Shown in pieces: positions 1 to 9,524 of a stretch of DNA of 64,000 nt; the first letter of the stretch is position 1; every line of letters begins with the position of its first letter. A program made the translations under genes and the position numbers. This DNA is from Euryodendron excelsum (lineage: Eukaryota > Streptophyta > Magnoliopsida > Ericales > Pentaphylacaceae): positions 15,040,001 to 15,104,000 of the forward strand of contig CM065399.1 in the NCBI GenBank assembly GCA_033060915.1, read 5' to 3'. The notes under the pieces are model-generated. The model saw only the letters and a list, made by a program, of their open reading frames with translations, was not told where the DNA came from and ran no database searches.

Positions 1-378
1 CTGTTGGTCGATCTGGGCAGTGAAAAGGCTGTTAAAGAAGCTTACTGGGAGAAGCTGGTGGCTGAGAAGACTGCTTTAAAGGCTGTCAAGAGTCAAATAG
101 TAGTTTTTCCTGCCTAGATAGAGGCTGCTGTGGCGAAGGCCATTGTTGAGTATTAGAACGGGGTAAAGTGCCAAACCATATTTGCCCGGATCTACATGGA
201 GGGCTTTAATGAAGCCAAAGGTTTGGTTGCCCAGGCATATCCTATTCTGGACCTATTCTCCATTAAGCATGTGGTTGAAGATGATGTTGTCCCTATAGCG
301 GTAGAGAAAATAAGGCTTCAAAAAAGGATAGGGCAATTAAAAAGAATGACGCCCAGTCAAAAGCTTCTGTCCAGCTAA
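1..378 (+). pseudogene. Antisense extra ORF of a Tat-lineage retrotransposon, C-terminal fragment
   Basis: The plus-strand frame is open from base 1 to a stop at 376-378, apart from two in-frame stops near 115 and 154. The first ~35 residues are charged and Ala/Glu/Lys-rich, coiled-coil-like. They are followed by a hydrophobic stretch containing MEGFNEAKGLV and YPILDLFS, then a basic end. I recall similar 'GF..A...YP.LDL' tails in uncharacterised plant proteins often linked to transposable elements. The ORF lies just beyond the integrase end of a minus-strand Tat-type pol and points the opposite way, which is the position described for extra antisense ORFs in Tat elements. Function is unknown. 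The N-terminus lies outside the window. It could instead be an unrelated degraded gene. Confidence 0.5.
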
Positions 379-595
379 AGGCCCCTCCGACCACTAAGTA
401 GTTTTCCTTTTCCTTTTTGTAGATCTTTTTGTCTTTCCATTTTGCCCTTGCAGTGGTTTCAAATATAACACTGCTTTGGTTTATTTGTACTTACCAGCTT
501 TTTATTAATGAAAAAAGATCTTTCTCCATTCGACTTCATGACCGTAGCTTTTGTTTTGGTTTCTGTAGATGATTTGACTTAGTTTCTGTATATAC
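379..595. other. Non-coding spacer between antisense ORF and tandem array
   Basis: AT/T-rich stretch with no reading frame or recognisable motif. It probably belongs to the 3' non-coding part of the minus-strand Tat element. Confidence 0.4.
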
Positions 596-1132
596 TTTGG
601 CTTAGGCAAGCGGAGTAGCCGTAAAGCCCTAGACGTAAAGCCTTTGCATGTACGGCCTTGGCCCGAGCAGGGGTTTTATCAATTAGGCTTGGGTATGAAG
701 CTGTTGCCTACTCAGCCTTGGCCTGAGCAGGGCTTTGTCAGTCGGGCGTAAAGCTTTTGCCTGCTCGCCTTGGCCTAAGCAGGGCTTTTGTCAATTGGGC
801 ATAAAGTCTTTACCTACTCGGCCTTGGCCTAAGAAGGGCTTTTGTAGATCCAACGTAAAGCCTTAGCCTACTCGGCCTTGGCCTGAGCAGGGCTTTTGTC
901 GATTGGGCATAAGGCCTTCACCTGCTTGGCCTTGGCCTGAGCAGAGCTGTTGTCGATTTGGCATAAAACCTTGGGCGTAAAGCCTTCACCTGCTTAGCCT
1001 TAACCTAAGAAGGGCTTTTTTTGATTGGGCGTAAAACCTTTGCTTGCTCGGCCTTGGCCTAAGCATGGCTTTTGTCGATTGGGCGTAAAGTCGTCGCCTG
1101 CTTGGCCTTGGCCTGAGCAGGGCTTTTGTCGC
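596..1132. repeat. ~60-bp tandem array, about 8-9 degenerate units
   Basis: The phrase CTTGGCCTGAGCAGGGCTTT followed by TTGTCGATTGGGCGTAAAGC recurs roughly every 57-62 bp. Units differ by substitutions (for example gcctaagcagg versus gcctgagcagg). The array sits between the integrase end of the minus-strand Tat pol and the antisense ORF. Tandem arrays in the 3' untranslated region are a known habit of Tat/Ogre-lineage elements. GC content is visibly above that of the flanks. Confidence 0.85.
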
Positions 1133-1258
1133 TCTTCTTGCAAGAAAGATGTTAAAACATTCATAGAAGCAGAAGAAGAATTGTAGACAAGTCCATATAG
1201 ATTATCAACTATTTAACTTTTCATCTACGTTATTACATCTAGGGATAAAAAGAGTTAT

Positions 1259-2330
1259 TTACACTTTGTACTTTTTGAGGTGCTCAGCATGCCATAGGTG
1301 GTGTAGTTCTTTGCTGTTTAGGCCTTTCAAACTGTAGGTGCCCTTCCTGGTGAAGCCCATTACCTCGTAGGGTTCTTCCCAATTCATGCCAAGTTTCCCA
1401 TCCTGAGCAATTTTGATAGATTGATTGACTTTCTTCAAAATCAATTCCCCTGGATTAAAGTCCCTCATGAGTACTCGGCTGTTATGGTACTAACACATCT
1501 GTTGTTAATATGAAGACACTTTGATTGCTGCCTGCAGTCTCTTCTCTTCCAGCAAATCCAAGTCAATTGCCAAGACCTCGTCATTTGTCTCTGGGTTATA
1601 CTTCCTAGTTTTGGGACTCGGGAGGCCAATCTTTACTGGTATTACCGCTTCCATTTCGAATGTGAGAGAGAAGGGGGTTTGTCCAGCAGAGACTCTCTCA
1701 ATGGTTTCATAAGCCCATGGGATACTGGGGAGCTCCTCTGCCTGTAGTCATTTGGCTTTCTCTAGTTTGGTCTTTATGATCTTGAGGAGGGGCCTGTTGG
1801 TGACCTCCACTTGCCCATTTGATTGGGGGCGCTCGAGTGAGGAGAAATGGTGGCTGATTTGTAGGTTTGAGAATAACTCACCGAACTGCTTTCTCTCGAA
1901 TTGCTACCCATTATCAGTGATGAGCACTTTTGGGATCCCGAAGTGGCATACGATATTCTTCCAAAGGAAGTTGGTCATTTTCTATTCCGTAATGGTGGTG
2001 AGGGCCTTTGCCTCAACCCACTTGGTGAAGCAATCAATAGCCACCACTATGAATTTGTTATGACCTCTATCCAAGGGTAACTGGCCCACTATGTCGATCC
2101 CCTATTGGGCAAAAGGCTATAGGCTTTAAATAGAAGTCAGCTCTTGTGCAGGTTGTCTGGGGATGTTGGCAAACTGCTAGCACTTGTCATATTTCTTCAT
2201 GAACTCTTGGGAGTCCATACTCATTGTCGGCCAGTAGTATCCTGCTCTGAGGATCTTATTAGCCGGGGAATGTTCTCTAGAGTGGTTTCGGCAAATTCCT
2301 CTGTGGACCTCCCTCATAATATAGGTGGTT
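1259..2330 (-). pseudogene. Integrase domain of the Tat element
   Basis: On the minus strand, from 2330 downward: an HHCC zinc-binding region (HRGICRNHSREH near 2270-2310, KKYDKC at ~2180); a DDE catalytic core containing GIDIVGQLP (first Asp), LITDNG (second Asp) and PQSNGQVEVTNR (Glu); then a C-terminal domain with NWEEPYEVMGF, GTYSLKGL and the terminal AEHLKKYKV. The last piece is an uninterrupted 69-codon frame ending at 1259. All three catalytic acids can be read, but several stops (for example in the core near 2090-2110 and 1905) interrupt the chain. It would insert element cDNA into the genome. Confidence 0.85.
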
Positions 2331-2640
2331 TCCTCATCTGTGGCACACCTGGGAAGGGGCGTAGTGTGTCCTCTTTTGTACAGGACGTCATCAAATATCA
2401 CATAGCAGTTGGCCTTGAACTTGATTCTTCTTGCTTCTAACTTGTCTTCTGGGAGGGTGTTGTACTCTAGGTAGTCTTTGATCGGTTTGGCCCATGAGGC
2501 TTCTCTTTCAAGCACATTGACTTTTGGGGTTTGGATGTTCAGTGAATCAAGGATCTCCAAGAGTATTTCAAGGTCGAGTTGCTTTGAGGATGTTATCCTT
2601 GCCAGTTGTCTACTTCTTCGTTCTCTAACCAAGGAACTCT
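2331..2640 (-). pseudogene. Linker between archaeal-type RNase H and integrase
   Basis: This is the N-terminal part of the open 171-codon frame (2177-2692). It contains EILLEILDSLNIQTP, ASWAKPIKDYLEYNTLP and ARRIKFKANCYVIFDDVLYKRG, the usual lead-in to the integrase zinc finger in Tat elements ('W..PI..YL..G.LP', 'K..RY...D..LYKRG'). Confidence 0.75.
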
Positions 2641-2985
2641 TCACCGCAATACCTTTGAGAACTTTCTGACCAAGTTTCTGGCCATCTGGCAATATTCTTT
2701 CATCTTCTCTCCTCTGGTTTCGTATTCCTCTTGGATCTGCTCGATCATCAGTTGGGAGTCTCCTTTGACAATTATTTGCTCTGCCCCCATTCGCCGAGCA
2801 ATTCTAAGCCTGGTTATGAGGGCTTTGAACTCCGCTTCATTGTTGGTTGTCGGGAACTTAAACTTGAGAGCGTATTCCACCTTTTGGCCATCTGGGGTGA
2901 CAATAACAATGCTTGCCCCACTCAACTGTTCGGTGGAGGAGCCATCAACATTTAAGACTCAGTTGTTTTTTGCGTCCTCCATATC
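2641..2985 (-). pseudogene. Archaeal-type RNase H (aRNH) of the Tat element
   Basis: The minus-strand frame reads NVDGSSTEQLSGASIVIVTP, then FPTTNNEAEFKALI, IIVKGDSQLMIEQI and YCQMARNLVRKFSKV. The acidic residues expected of an RNase H active site are seen in VDGSS, NNEAE and KGDSQ. This second RNase H, downstream of the normal RT-linked one, is the hallmark of the Tat branch. A stop lies just upstream of VDGSS (about 2957), and the frame joins the integrase linker by a shift near 2640-2690. Confidence 0.85.
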
Positions 2986-3036
2986 GGGTGGGGTTTTTGT
3001 GTGGGCTGTAAATTCTGCAATGAAGTTCGATGTTGC

Positions 3037-3500
3037 CTATCCCTTAACGGCCACCTGTGGTTTGTATTGAATGTCAAACTGACTGAACTTTACTGACCAC
3101 TTCATGAATCCCTCGAAGGCCTCAGGCTTGTGCAACACCTTCTTGAGAGGTTGGTTAGTCAGGACCACGATTGTGTGTGCTTGGAAGTAGGGTCTGAGCC
3201 TTCGTGTTGAGTTCACCAGTGTGGAGGCCAGCAACTTCGTTTTTGGGTATCTCTCTTCTGCCCTTCTGAGGGCTCTGCTCATGTAGTACACAGGTTTTTG
3301 GATCTTTTGGTCTTCCCGCACAAAGGTTGAGCTCACTGCTGTTGTTGAAATAGCTAGGTAGAGATAAAGTTGCTCCTCCTCGGTGACCGTTCGGCTGAGC
3401 AGAGGGATTGAGCTTAAGTACTGCTTTAGTTGTAGAAATGCTTCTTCGCATTCGCTTGTCCATTGGAATGTTTTCCTTAGTGTCTTGAAGAAGGAGAGGC
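3037..3500 (-). pseudogene. RT-linked RNase H domain of the Tat element
   Basis: The minus-strand frame 3037-3336 includes KPVYYMSRALRRAEERYP, LRPYFQAHTIVVLTNQPL and KWSVKFSQFDIQYKP, matching the RNase H fold fused to gypsy RT. The conserved 'VLTDQPL' Asp is Asn here. The upstream part lies in a different frame across ~3330-3500, so a frameshift separates the halves. Confidence 0.8.
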
Positions 3501-3539
3501 ATTTGTCGGTGGACGTGGAGATGAATTTATTTGAGGCTT

Positions 3540-4412
3540 CTACTCTTCTTGCCAGCCACTAAACGTCTTTGATTGTCCTTGGCGCTTGCATTTCCAGTAT
3601 TGCTATGACTTTCTCTGGATTGACCTCTATTCCCCTCTATGAAACATGAACCCCAGGAATTTCCCAGAAACTACCCCGAATGCACACTTGGCCTGGTTTA
3701 GCTTCATGTTGTAGGCTCTAAGGGTCTGGAAAGTCTCTTTCAGATCGTCAAGGTGGTTGATTGTCTATTTGCTTTTGACTAGCATGTTGTTCACGTACAC
3801 CCCCACATTTATTCCTATCTGGGACTTGAATATCCTATTTACCAACCTCTATTAAGTTGCCCCGGCATTCTTCAGGCCAAAGGGCATGACTTTGTAGTAG
3901 TATAGTCCTCTGTCAGTGATGAAAGTGGTGTGTTATTGGTCTCTTTTGGCCATCTTGATTTGGTTATACCCTGAAAAAGCGTCCATAAATGAGGGCATCC
4001 TATATCCAGCGGTGAAGTCTACCACAAGGTCAATGGTAGGCAAGGGGAAGCTGTCTTTGAGGCAGGTCTTGTTAAGGTTTGTGCAGTCTATACACATCCT
4101 CCACTTTCCATTCATCATCTTCACCATCACCACGTTCGAGAGCCAGGTTGAGTATTGTGCTTCCTTGATGAATTTAGCATGGACAAGTTTGTTTACTCCA
4201 TTAGCTATGGCTTTATTGTGCTCTGGGGCGAAACTCCTTATCTTCTGATTGACCAGTCTGGCTTCGGGTGAAATGTTGAGGTGATGGGAAGCAATCTTGG
4301 GGTCAATGCTTGGCATATTTTCATGTGTCCAGGTAGAGACATCATCTTTGTCTCTGAGAAAACTTCTCAGCTCCAGTTTGAGTTGTTCGGGGGCAACAGA
4401 CCCGATCATCAC
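3540..4412 (-). pseudogene. Reverse transcriptase of the Tat element, active site mutated
   Basis: The minus-strand frame 3933-4412 carries the RT fingers/palm: KFIKEAQYSTWLSNVVMVKM, KWRMCIDCTNLNKTCLKDSF, PLPTIDLVVDFTAGY and FMDAFSGYNQIKMA. Beyond a stop at about 3930 the protein continues as VMPFGLKNAGAT, then GVYVNNMLVKSK at 3780-3800, then LGFMFHRG. The normal catalytic YVDD box reads YVNN, with both aspartates changed, so polymerase activity is not expected. Further stops lie near 3855 and 3640. Confidence 0.85.
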
Positions 4413-4421
4413 AACCCTCGA

Positions 4422-4900
4422 CTAATTTGGGACGTTCATCGGGTTTGGACTGTCGATGGGGACTTGTTCTAACTTTTCCACTGGTTCTCCTCTCTTCACT
4501 TCTTCCTTGTCTCTAACTTTCAGCTCTTCTATTACAAAAGTCTTCTTGGCGGCGTCTCCCTTAAGGGATGTCATATAGCACTCCCTTGCTATTACCTGGT
4601 CGCCCTTGACAGTTCTCACTCCTTGCACCGTTGGAAACTTTAATCTCAAATGGTAAGTGGACGTGACCGCTTTGAACTGATTCAGGGTCGTTCGCCCTAG
4701 GATCACATTGTAGGCTGAAGGGCAGTCTACCACCAAAAAGTTGACCAACTTAGTGGCCTGCTAGGGGTCATCTCCTAAGGTGACGGGCAGCTCGATGGAC
4801 CCTATGGGGGTAACCTTATTTCCCATGAACCCCACCAGGGGGGAGGTCATGGTTTTCAAGGCTTCCTTTTGTATCTGCAACTGCTCGAATGCCTCCCAAA
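4422..4900 (-). pseudogene. Aspartic protease region of the Tat element
   Basis: The minus-strand frame reads LVGFMGNKVTPIGSIELPVT, then a stop near 4762, then MVNFLVVDCPSAYNVILGRT and KFPTVQGVRTVKGDQVIARE with a Lys/Glu-rich linker to RT. 'AYN.ILGR..L' followed by 'TLKFPT..GV..V.GDQ..AR.CY' is the usual C-terminal half of a Tat protease. The catalytic D-T/S-G at the N-terminal side was not found, probably because it lies in the missing region at the right edge. Confidence 0.75.
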
Positions 4901-5044
4901 AGAGGCTGACCGGGGAGACCATTGATGACGGGGCATTCTAGTAGTACTGAATGAAAGAGGAGGAGCATATCGATGCCGATCGGTTTGGTACTGAGCAGAT
5001 AGTGCTGAATAGGAGCAGACTGACCATCCCTCCTGCCTAGCCAA

Positions 5045-5508
5045 TAGGGACCATGCCTGACACTAGGCCATGCTGTGTACTACCAAAAGGATAAGACTCG
5101 TGAAGGAATAACCACCTTTCCTACCACACCGACGTTAGTATGATAGGCGCCCTAGGAGATGTCACGTGTGGGAGACAACCACATCCACCACTACCATGCC
5201 AAAGAACTGACCGTCCAATGATATACAGCCACGTGGAAATGCGATCATTTCCACTAACTATCTGCAGACATACTTGGGACTACTCCCAACCATGAATGTA
5301 TAAAAAGAGACCCAAACCTTCTTCTTCAAGGTACGCATAACAAAACCCTAGCTAAAACTCTGTCCAATTATCTTTTCAAACCTAATTTTGGCATCAGAGA
5401 GTTCTTGGTAGACATCACACTGGTGTTTTTTAACCTAGCCACTCTTCTTAGTTCACCAGAGCAGTTCGTCACTGACCTAGGGATAGACCTTACAAATTTA
5501 CTGATCCA
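5045..5508 (+). mobile_element. Tat-type LTR fragment, plus orientation
   Basis: A GC-richer promoter-like stretch with GCCACGTGG, a TATA box (5299-5307), then a U5-like tail with AAACCCTAGC and TTGGCATCAGAGAGTTCTTG. This arrangement resembles Tat/Retand LTRs, in which a 'GGCATC.GAG' phrase follows the transcription start. It is oriented opposite to the neighbouring pol, so it comes from another insertion or an inversion. The right end is cut by a Helitron at 5509. Confidence 0.55.
5299..5307 (+). promoter_or_regulatory. TATA box of the LTR fragment
   Basis: TATAAAAAG lies about 30 bp upstream of a C/T-rich probable start region, inside the LTR-like segment. It is the best plus-strand TATA motif nearby. 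Confidence 0.5.
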
Positions 5509-6008
5509 TCACTATATATTTTAGTAATAGGATGTTAGGTGTTTGAGCTTGAAAATCTTGATCTATTTTTCTCAAATTTTTGTATTTTAAACATACAAAA
5601 ATATAAATGCCATAAAATTATTGGTTCTATAATTAATATGGTAAGGTTTTTTGAATTATCAACTATCAATATGGAAACTTGAAAAGCCATTTAAGAAGAT
5701 ATTTAAAATTCCTAAATATGACTCAATAAAATTTGACATTGAAATTTATAAATAATGTACTTAATTACTTTAAGAGCAAAGATATATTAAAAATGTGACT
5801 TATAATAGTCATGACGTAAATTGTTTTTTTGTACATTTTTCTGTTTCTGGCTATTAGAATAAAGAAAATACATAGAACATATTTAATCATTTAATATCAT
5901 ATCTTAAATACACGATCCTGTAAACTGTTGTTTTTATAAAAGTTTTTCTTAAAAACAATCTTATAATTCTATATTTACGATTTGTGCATAGTACGGGTTC
6001 ACTGCTAG
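5509..6008 (+). mobile_element. Short non-autonomous Helitron (500 bp)
   Basis: Starts TCACTATATATTTTAGTAAT after an A and ends ...CACTGCTAG before a T, the Helitron rule (5' TC, 3' CTRR, insertion between A and T). Just before the end, TTTGTGC-ATA-GTACGGG (about 5981-5997) forms a seven-pair hairpin if G:T pairs are allowed, as expected of a Helitron 3' terminus. The interior is AT-rich and non-coding. Its last 100 bp resemble the right end of the element ending at 8679. Confidence 0.75.
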
Positions 6009-6120
6009 TGTATATATATATGTATATATATTTGTATGCATTTGTGCATTTACTATTTTAACATCTGTGTATACATTTATCTTTTGTGTATAGATGTATG
6101 CGCATATATAGATATTTACA
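6009..6120. repeat. AT-rich spacer with TA/TG microsatellite
   Basis: Alternating tatatata/tgtata sequence between Helitron pieces. No gene or other feature is visible. Confidence 0.5.
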
Positions 6121-6480
6121 TCTATATTATATATTATAGCAGAATGATAAGAGGTCTTTGAGGTTGAAAGATTTAATTCAATTTTTTTAGTTTTTTAAAT
6201 TTTTAAATAACTAATTTTACATGTATCATGATAGCATTGGTCAAACTATAAATTATAAAACATTTTACTTTTTACTAATGATTAGTAAATCTTTGCTTAA
6301 ATTGAAGTAATCTTATGTTACTTTGGAAAATTTTACCTATCTTTTATAATTTTAGAAAGTTTTTCCTTAATTTTTTTAAAAACTTAGAATTGTCATTTTA
6401 AATTTCCTTAAATCCCACTTTATAATTTTAGCAAAGCTCCTCCTTAAATTTAAAAATAATATTATAATATTATGATTACT
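6121..6480 (+). mobile_element. Helitron 5'-end fragment
   Basis: Begins TCTATATTATATATTATAGC after an A, matching the starts at 7082 and 7650. No matching CTRR end is seen, so only the left end is supported. Confidence 0.5.
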
Positions 6481-6960
6481 GTAAGTGGATTTTTTGGAAG
6501 GTCTATTCAATACGCAAACCAAATTGATGAGCACGAGCAATCTGCAAGAGAATAAGATAATGAAAATGCGTCCACCCTCTTTGGGCCGATGACACTTAGA
6601 TGGTTAAATTAGCAAGCTTAACCATAATGACTTGAACAAAAGAATTGATAGCTAGAACTCAAATGAATGTACCTTGCCTACTTAATGGTATGATTTATTT
6701 ATAGGCTTCAGAATGTCATATTCCATCTAGAAATGGTACTCAATCTCCTTCTAGGAGTTGTCTTCTTTGGGTCGGTTTTATGGTACAGTGAACTTATCCT
6801 TGGATATCCTAATCCAGGTTGGCTTGAGATTTTGTGCTCATTACACCTGTTTCTTTGGGCTTGGTTAACCTTGTCGGGCCTATCCTCTCAAGATTGGGCC
6901 TGCCATATTTATTATTTAGGCTTTTAGTGTTATTTGGCCCACAATTACTATTTTGAATTT
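6481..6960. other. Unidentified insert or captured fragment inside Helitron-rich DNA
   Basis: Base composition changes abruptly to more GC. The text from GTCCACCCTCTTTGGGCC through repeated GGGCTT/GGGCCT words to TTTGGCCCACAATTAC is unlike the AT-rich flanks. Helitrons often carry captured gene pieces, but I recognise no protein here; the 64-codon frame at 6733-6927 has no family signature. It may instead be a piece of an LTR (a TTTATAGG motif near 6700). Confidence 0.3.
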
Positions 6961-7081
6961 TCTTAAATTCTTCTTTTATAATTTTGGAAAGTTCTTGCTT
7001 AGATTCAAAACTTTAGAATTTTCTATTGAAATCATTCTAATTTTTTTTTTTAGAAAGACAAATACAAATAAAGCTAGAGTA

Positions 7082-7649
7082 TCTATACTATATATTATAG
7101 CAATAGATTAGGAGGTCTTTAGGCCTTAAACTCTCAATTTGATTTTTAAAATTTTTTTATTTTTTTATAATATTTAAATATTACATGTTGCAATTTGATT
7201 GGTTAGCCTAAAAACTATCACCAATAGAGTTATATATAATATGCAGATGGAGCTTTAATTCCTATTATATATTTCCTAAAGTCACTCCCTTAGACTTTCT
7301 AAAAATTAAAATTTTGATAATATTAAAATAACATTGTTATAGTTTGATTGGTCAAAAAATGTAATTTTATCATATTTTCCTAAAATCTTCCCTAAAATCT
7401 CTTTTCAAATTCAAAATATAATATATTTACTAAACCCATTCCCTTAAATTACTGAAAATTAAAATTCTGGTCATATTGAAATAACCCTTATCATTTTAAT
7501 TATAATTTTTGACAAATTTTTTTTTTTACATTATTCGGACTTTTAATCTTTTATTTTAAGACTACATTGACTATTATAATTTAGGGTAATCATATTGTTA
7601 GAATATACAATTGATAATTTATTTTTCATTATATGCATTTATACCTATA
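7082..7649 (+). mobile_element. Helitron 5'-end fragment
   Basis: Begins TCTATACTATATATTATAGC, then CAATAGATTAGGAGGTCTTT. Identical for ~30 bp to the start at 7650 and very close to that at 6121. AT-rich and non-coding, with no clear 3' terminus before the next copy. Confidence 0.5.
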
Positions 7650-8679
7650 TCTATACTATATATTATAGCAATAGGTTAGGAGGTATTTGAGCTTCAAAGT
7701 GTTGATCCATTGTTCTCAATTTTTTGAATTTAAAAATATAAAAATACAAATGTCATAAAGTCATTGATTATCTAATTCATATAGTAGTGCTTCTTGAATT
7801 GCCACCTTTTTAATTTGAAAACTTTAAAAGTTATTAAAGATAAACATATATCAAAGGACATATCTGTTAAAGGAAACTTTAAAAGTCTTTGGTTTACTTT
7901 GTCCATTATAGTTTTTTTAGTGTATGTCGCAATATTTAAGATCCTGTATTTTGGTATAAGTACAATTGTTATTTTACTGAACCCACAATATATAATCCTT
8001 TACATAAGGAAAAATGACATAATTATGAAATTTTTTTAATAATGATTCATTGTTAGGAATAAATAATGAAGTAATAAATCATTTTATATTGTATGAATCT
8101 ATTCGGTTATATAAAACAATTACCCAAAAAAAGCGAAAAAAGAAATACAAAATTTGAGACACATAAAGTGTACTAACTTTTTATTAAGTAGTTTTACATA
8201 AACATTATTCATGTACGGAAATTCAATTAATTTTCTTTCACTATTAATTTATATTTTCTCAAAAAATAAAGTGTAAAAACATTGTTTTATTAATTTGACT
8301 TGATATTTATTAGACATATGTTCATATCTTTTTTTTATAATTTATATTTATTTTTTTAATCTTGAATATAACTCAATAAACTTATTGTCAAAATTTTTTA
8401 ATGTATTTATTTTCAATAAAAAAATATATATTAAAAGTGTAACTTAATAGTTAGTACATAAATTGTTTTTTCTACATTTTTTTTTCTCTTCATGCTATTA
8501 TAGTATAGAAAATAATGTTAACGCATTTAGTCCAAATAACCTTCAAGATAGAAGTTATTCTATATATGTTGTATCGTTTAATATCATATTTTAAATACAC
8601 GATCTTATAAAACTTTTTGTTTGTAAAAAATTATTTGAAAGATGGATTTTTTATTCTATTTTTGTGGTTATACTGGTAG
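7650..8679 (+). mobile_element. Non-autonomous Helitron (~1.03 kb)
   Basis: Starts TCTATACTATATATTATAGC after an A. The first ~130 bp align with the Helitron at 5509, including GAGCTT...TTGATC and 'ataaatgccataaa/acaaatgtcataaa'. The end ...TTATACTGGTAG before T aligns with ...TTCACTGCTAG at 6008; the last-but-three base differs and the hairpin is decayed. The shared 3' block contains AAATACACGATC. The 81-codon frame inside (7794-8039) is AT-driven and not a gene. Confidence 0.6.
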
Positions 8680-9396
8680 TACATATATATAAGAGAGAGG
8701 AGGGAAGGAACAAGGGGTAAGGGAATATGAGAGTCCACGGTTTTAGTGTAGGAATGCTGAGAATCTGAGATGGACCAATTAAATAGTTACTTTAGAAAAA
8801 ACTGCACATTAATACGTTAGAGGAAACAAACTCTGTTTATCCTCTGTTTTATTCGTAAGTGGTTAAGTTTGCTGACTTTTATAGAAATTGCTCTATGTTT
8901 CCTTTTCCTTCTCGTTTTGTCATAGCTATGTTTTTGTTTTCTGTCATGTAACTCTGTTATACATAAGAGTGCTTCGGCCCAATACAAAAACTGAAACCAA
9001 GAAAGAAAAAAAAAAGGGGTTTAATTCATAGCATTATAGATTATGAAGTTATTACGTATCGAAGACTATGGCAAACCAATATTGCTAATGAACTGCTGAA
9101 GCGTAAGGAACATATTGTCCTTGATGTTGATTTCACTCTGATTAGAAATGGTTTTCATGCAACCGGGGTTTGATAGCATCATGGTAATAATAACATAGTA
9201 ATAGGAAATCTAAAGTCTTATGAGCAAGACCAAGATCACTCATGGCATGAACAATCCACATGCGCTTCAAATATCCTTAAAGGGACTATAATTTGGGAAA
9301 TTTGAAGAGGTTTACAAGTTCCTATTTTAAATTTTGCAGACGGATGAGATGTGGAATTGATGGGTTATCCCTAGTTTGTTATAAAGAGAGGAGTAA
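8680..9396. other. Unassigned region
   Basis: Contains purine-rich GAGAGAGGAGGGAAGGAAC, a C/T-rich stretch near 8895-8930, and CATAAGAGTGCTTCGGCCCA followed by A-runs at 8965-9017, which looks like a polyadenylated LTR or retroposon end. No boundaries or coding homology could be fixed. A short readable frame near 9035-9170 has no family I recognise. Confidence 0.35.
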
Positions 9397-9522
9397 TACT
9401 ATAGCTGCTGTATTTTATTACCGCATTTTCTTATTTACAAGACATAAAGTGATAGACTCACTTTAATAAGTGCATCCTGCATGTGTCTATTAGTTGAGAA
9501 AATGCAGTATCCCACTTTAGTA
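9397..9522. mobile_element. MITE-like inverted-repeat element (tentative)
   Basis: The left end TACTATAG... reaching CCGCATTTTCT mirrors the right end AGAAAATGCAG... reaching CTTTAGTA. The interior holds a small palindrome (AGTGATAGACTCACT). Length is ~126 bp. No convincing target duplication is visible, so the class is uncertain. Confidence 0.35.
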
Positions 9523-9524
9523 AG

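Larger units (their letters stand above)
1..5044 (-). mobile_element. Ty3/gypsy Tat-lineage LTR retrotransposon, 3' part (degenerate)
   Basis: Read on the minus strand, the order is protease, reverse transcriptase, RNase H, a second archaeal-type RNase H, integrase, tandem array, antisense ORF. The second RNase H after the normal one marks the Tat branch of plant gypsy elements. Gag is missing on the right, where the homology stops at about 5044 against an oppositely oriented LTR-like segment. The 3' LTR would lie to the left of the window. Many in-frame stops and frameshifts show it is dead. Confidence 0.85.

Noticed and set aside
596..1132. CRISPR-like array
   Set aside because: Units are contiguous and drift gradually, with no constant repeat/unique spacer pattern; context is a plant retrotransposon.
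1521..3070. Several plus-strand frames (for example 1752-2063, 2144-2440, 2606-3070)
   Set aside because: They are antisense shadows of the Tat integrase, archaeal-type RNase H and RNase H, which have clear family motifs on the minus strand.
7794..8039. 81-codon AT-rich frame
   Set aside because: Lies wholly inside a Helitron, has no family motif, and its composition simply follows the local AT bias.
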